Part shown: positions 60,832 to 64,000 of the stretch, in pieces
Numbering within the stretch: the stretch's first letter is position 1
Layout: the number at the start of each line of letters is the position of its first letter
NCBI RefSeq assembly: GCF_000711695.1
Contig: NW_013546928.1
Coordinates: 1-64,000, forward strand
Source: Tilletiaria anomala UBC 951
Lineage: Eukaryota > Basidiomycota > Exobasidiomycetes > Georgefischeriales > Tilletiariaceae
Length of the DNA stretch: 64,000 nucleotides
Reading direction: 5' to 3'
Position numbers and translations under genes: made by a program
The notes under the pieces: model-generated
Database searches by the model: none
Seen by the model: only the letters and a program-made list of their open reading frames with translations
Told to the model about the DNA's origin: nothing

Positions 60832-61319
60832 CTAGCTGATGACGAGCTTGGAAACCCAAGAGAGGCCGTCGACTTCGTGGATCGGCGCATTGTTTTCGAC
60901 GGCTTTGCTGATTAGCGTAGACTGTTGCACGGTATCTCCGCCGTCACCATTCTTGGCTTTTGCCAGCAATTCTTCTTCCGTAACTTGAAGGTCTTTGCTT
61001 CCTTCGATCATGTGCTTGATCGAATACAAGCTCTTGGACTTGCCCTTGAGCAATCGACGCGCTCAAAGGAAAGAGATGCGCTCGTAGCCCGCGTGCTTAC
61101 AAATATGAGGCCTCGCTTGTTCTTGTGGCGTGCGTGGAAGCCGATGGGCCCATCGCCGATACGCCTGCCCTTGGCAGTAATAGCATCCTGTACCAATCGG
61201 CTCTTGGCGGGCAGAGGGCTGATGGACGTCTCCACACATTTACCGCCAAGAAACGTCTCGACGCCAATCTTGACACAGTCCTTGCGTAAGCCAAGGAAGG
61301 GGGCATATTTCTTGTTCAT
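60832..61319 (-). CDS. small two-exon gene or gene remnant, unrecognised
   Basis: Exons 61319-61101 and 61044-60832 join in phase through a 56-bp GTAAGC...TCAAG intron to give 143 residues. Visible stretches are APFLGLRKDCVKIGVETFLG, IGDGPIGFHARHKNKRGLIF and, after the splice, KSKSLYSIKHMIEGSKDLQV ending HEVDGLSWVSKLVIS. Composition is like a soluble enzyme fragment, but I cannot name the family. The same frame stays open upstream of one stop codon (61571-61380), so the ATG at 61319 may be an internal Met of a longer, broken gene. Confidence 0.4.
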
Positions 61320-61901
61320 CGGCTGCCCGCTGCCACCTTGGCTCGAAACAGTTTTCGCGTCCTGCTCCTGCTGCGGCTAGTGATTGGAAGCATGTACCGC
61401 TATTTCGTCGCGATGCTCCTCGGGGACATCCGGGTGAACGGCCATGGCCGCACCTTCGTGAAAGGAGGAGGGGGTCGCCGCGCCCATGCGTGGCGGCAGT
61501 AGGCATCGGTTCAGCTCTCGAATGCGGAGGAGTGTGAGGTCAAGCTGCGCATTGATGGGGATACTTTTCAAGATGTTGTTGCGTAGCTCCCATTACAGAC
61601 ACCACTGAGAAAAGTACATCTTGAGAAACGCGATTGCGAGCACGGGTTTAAGGTGTTGAAAGAGGGGCTGGTTGAAGCCGAAGCCTATAGCGCGAGTAGT
61701 GGACCACTACTCCAGCATTGCATTCAAAACTGCTGCTGCGAGAAGAACGGGGACGAGAAATGATGAAAGGCGATAGCGGGGCATCCACTTCGCAAACGGT
61801 GGTGTCAGCGAAAGAGCCCTGCGGTGGCAGAAAATCGTCAGTATAAAATATCTATGCTTTGTGAAAAGATTGTTGTGCACGCACTTCTCCAGCCTTTCCC
61901 A
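61320..61901. other. interval between two minus-strand remnants
   Basis: It contains an open minus-strand frame (61571-61380) in the same frame as the small gene downstream, with FHEGAAMAVHPDVPEEHRDE; otherwise I see nothing. Confidence 0.35.
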
Positions 61902-63266
61902 CTAATCGGCAACCTCGTTCAAACTGAGAAAAATTGCACCATGCTTTTCCAGATAGCCTTTTCTATCGCCTTCTTTATGTGATCTTTTAATCTCCGCTTT
62001 GCTGCCATCCTGGGCTTGAACACTGTTGGCCTCACCTTCGGCAGCTGCCTTCAACTCAGTGCACTCGGTGACTGCCTCAGCTAGGGATGGCATGGGAGCT
62101 AGAGCATCGGGCTTGAGTTTCTCACCTCCTTCCTTTGCTTCTTGGTCATCTGATATGTCTCCATCAAAGTGCTCGACGTCCACCTCATCTTGATTCATGT
62201 CGTTAAATTCATTGACTTCGTTACCATTCTCACCATTTTTGTGGTTTATGGAGGTCGTACATCCATCAGCCGTGCTGATGGGAACGGTTCATCGCGATGT
62301 GGCAAAGTTGCGCGTTTCCTGCTCGACGGCCTCTCCCTTCTACGTCCCTGCGGCTGCTATGGCGCTGTCATCTGTGCTGAGCTGGCCAACACCTGGAAGA
62401 CGTGCATCTGCGATGCGCTCGTCGATAATGGCCAGTGGTACAGCCGGGAAGAGCGTGCTACGCGCCGCGTCAGACACGATCAGGGCAATGAGTAGCGCAA
62501 AATAACGCCCGGCTGGAGGTCGCGCGCCCACGTAACGGCGTAAAATGTAAAGAAGAGCATGCGCAGAGATTGGCACCAGCTCCTGATATGTGAAGTATGC
62601 TTGAAGAATGCGTTCATCGAGACAATGCCGATGTTTTAAGATGTTCAAGCGTCGAGCGAAGCTTTTCTGGCGAGAATTCCTCCTGCAGTGAGATGCTGAG
62701 ATCGAGTGGATCTTGTTTCTGCGTCGACGAGCATTGACCTTCGAAACGAGGAATCCTGCACTCTCTGCAGATTGAACTGCACCGTTGTTGTCATCGTCCT
62801 GAGTGTCATTGTTTTGCTCTTCCAGTCACCTAACGTGGTGTGTCTGGTTGTTCGGACGGAGAATGGGCAGCCAGAGCTCGTCGTCCGACATGCCATGCAG
62901 GACGGGGATCAGCCGTGCACCTGCACCTTCGAAGTAGTTCCATCCGAGATCCTGTACACATGTTTCTTCAAGGAAGCTCGGCGCACCGCTGTCAAATGGT
63001 ACAGCCGAACGAAGAGCAGCGATGGCCTTGGCGCAATCATGGCCGCCTACTGCGGCAGAGCCTCCAGCAGTAATGGTCACAGCTGCAGATGCCTCGGCTG
63101 GGTTGTTATATTTGCTCCCAGACAGATGCGTGTCCTTAGCGGTCTTTTTGATGGTTGAGAGTGTTTCGTTGTGGTCGGGAGGGTTGTCAGTTTCGGGAAG
63201 GTGCTCGACCGGCTTGCTTGCTGGGTTGTCAGGCTGCTCGTCACGGCCACGAGATATCCTTGGCAT
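61902..63266 (-). pseudogene. DUF3292-like membrane protein pseudogene
   Basis: Reading down the minus strand, family-like blocks appear in order. GMSDDELWLPILRPNNQ and THHVR are joined by a clean GT-AG intron (donor near 62843) to a block ending DPLDLSISLQEEFSPEKLRS. Then come HIRSWCQSLRMLFFTFYAVT and WARDL, a membrane segment YFALLIALIVSDAARSTLFP plus AVPLAIID, and KGEAVEQETRNF. From memory these match the fungal DUF3292 layout. They are broken by apparent frame shifts near 62630 and 62510 and by in-frame stops at 62340-62342 and 62289-62291. A Glu/Asp-rich open tail reaches the stop at 61902. Assembly error at two places could mimic part of this, but the extra stops favour decay. Confidence 0.55.
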
Positions 63267-64000
63267 TGCATCGTCTTGGATATTGGCTATTGCTGCGCTG
63301 ATGTCGTGGCCGCGCTGATGTCGTAGCCGCGCTCGGGTCTGACATTCTGGTCATGATGATGCTCCCACCCTTCTATCTCTTTTAGTCGGGGAGAGGAGTA
63401 TGCACAAGTCTGAGCTGTGAAGTGCCCCAGCCTTGCATCGACCGCCTATGCAAAGCGTATATTTAGTTAGTGTGCGAGCTGTGAAAGTCGCGCCAGGCGT
63501 ATTGCGATACGCATGTGCCTCCCTTTTTCAGCGGCCTGGGTTGTGTTACATCACGCGAAGCCTTCTTCATCTTAACGCGCTCGTTACGCGTCGCATGGCG
63601 TTTCTTCGTACCAACAGAACGGTGTTCGCTCGCCCTACCATGTATATTGTGTTTATGAGAGAAGGATGCGCGCTAGGCGGGGCTTTGACGACGACCCGAT
63701 GACATCATTTGCATACATCCCACCTCAATGTCAGCCAGGATTGAATGTAGGGTTGCAGATCTGCTTCCATTCAGTGCAGCTTCAGCCTCTCGTCAGGACG
63801 CGCCTCATTCCTTCAATTGCATTCTTTGTAGAACATGCGGGTCTTTATGACAAGCGAAAGTTCAGCTAGCTACTGGGCCACTGTCGCATCTGCGGCAAAC
63901 TGATACAGCAAAATGATACCTCAAGAAAGCGGGGACGAGGTCGTCGAGGCTTCGCGCTCGGCCGCTGATCCGGCCCGCCGAGCAACCGGCCATGGTCGAC
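63267..64000. other. right-edge stretch without a supportable gene
   Basis: This lies upstream of the DUF3292-like relic and runs to the window edge. Short open frames only. Confidence 0.4.
63295..63334. repeat. 17-bp tandem duplication
   Basis: Two adjacent copies of gcgctgatgtcgtrgcc (one base different) are followed by the first five bases of a third. Simple local duplication near the 5' end of the pseudogene. Confidence 0.85.

Overview
The window is nuclear DNA of an intron-bearing fungus, most likely a basidiomycete and probably in or near Ustilaginomycotina (smut relatives). This is inferred from protein content, many short introns (about 55-105 bp) with GTGAGT/GTGCGT-type donors, and long Ser/Ala/Gly-rich extensions on conserved proteins. 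No tRNA, rRNA, CRISPR array, virus-like element or intact transposon could be supported. I modelled 15 conserved or large protein genes; 14 carry introns (46 in total). Every splice model below closes in frame over its full length.

Left part (1-20.1 kb): SSK1-type response regulator (-), MIC60/mitofilin (-), IPI3 WD-repeat ribosome-assembly factor (+), NCA2 mitochondrial protein (-), and a 1820-residue arrestin-fold protein (-) whose tail carries eight copies of an EKExL-type helical repeat and a 12-bp minisatellite.

Middle (20.1-44 kb): ORC3 (+), then a compact block for mitochondrial decoding: QRI7/OSGEPL1 t6A synthase (-), mitochondrial threonyl-tRNA synthetase (+) divergent from it across 237 bp, and mitochondrial isoleucyl-tRNA synthetase (+). 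These are followed by cap methyltransferase ABD1 (-), NatC auxiliary subunit NAA35/MAK10 (+, seven exons), a gene-poor 1.6 kb and APN2 AP endonuclease (-).

Right part (44-64 kb): a decayed histidine-acid-phosphatase gene (+), an unrecognised 1252-residue membrane-anchored protein (+), eIF3j/HCR1 (-), a possible small secreted protein (-), the Rag GTPase GTR1 (+), AP-1 gamma adaptin (+) containing a GC-AG intron, an unrecognised small two-exon gene (-), and a DUF3292-like pseudogene (-).

Functionally the window is mostly housekeeping: mitochondrial architecture and translation (MIC60, NCA2, QRI7, MST1, ISM1), ribosome and translation factors (IPI3, HCR1, ABD1, NAA35), DNA replication and repair (ORC3, APN2), stress and nutrient signalling (SSK1, GTR1) and membrane traffic (AP-1 gamma, arrestin). 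The accessory or decaying material lies at 1-1.2, 40-41.6, 45-46.6, 52-54.4 and 60.8-63.3 kb.
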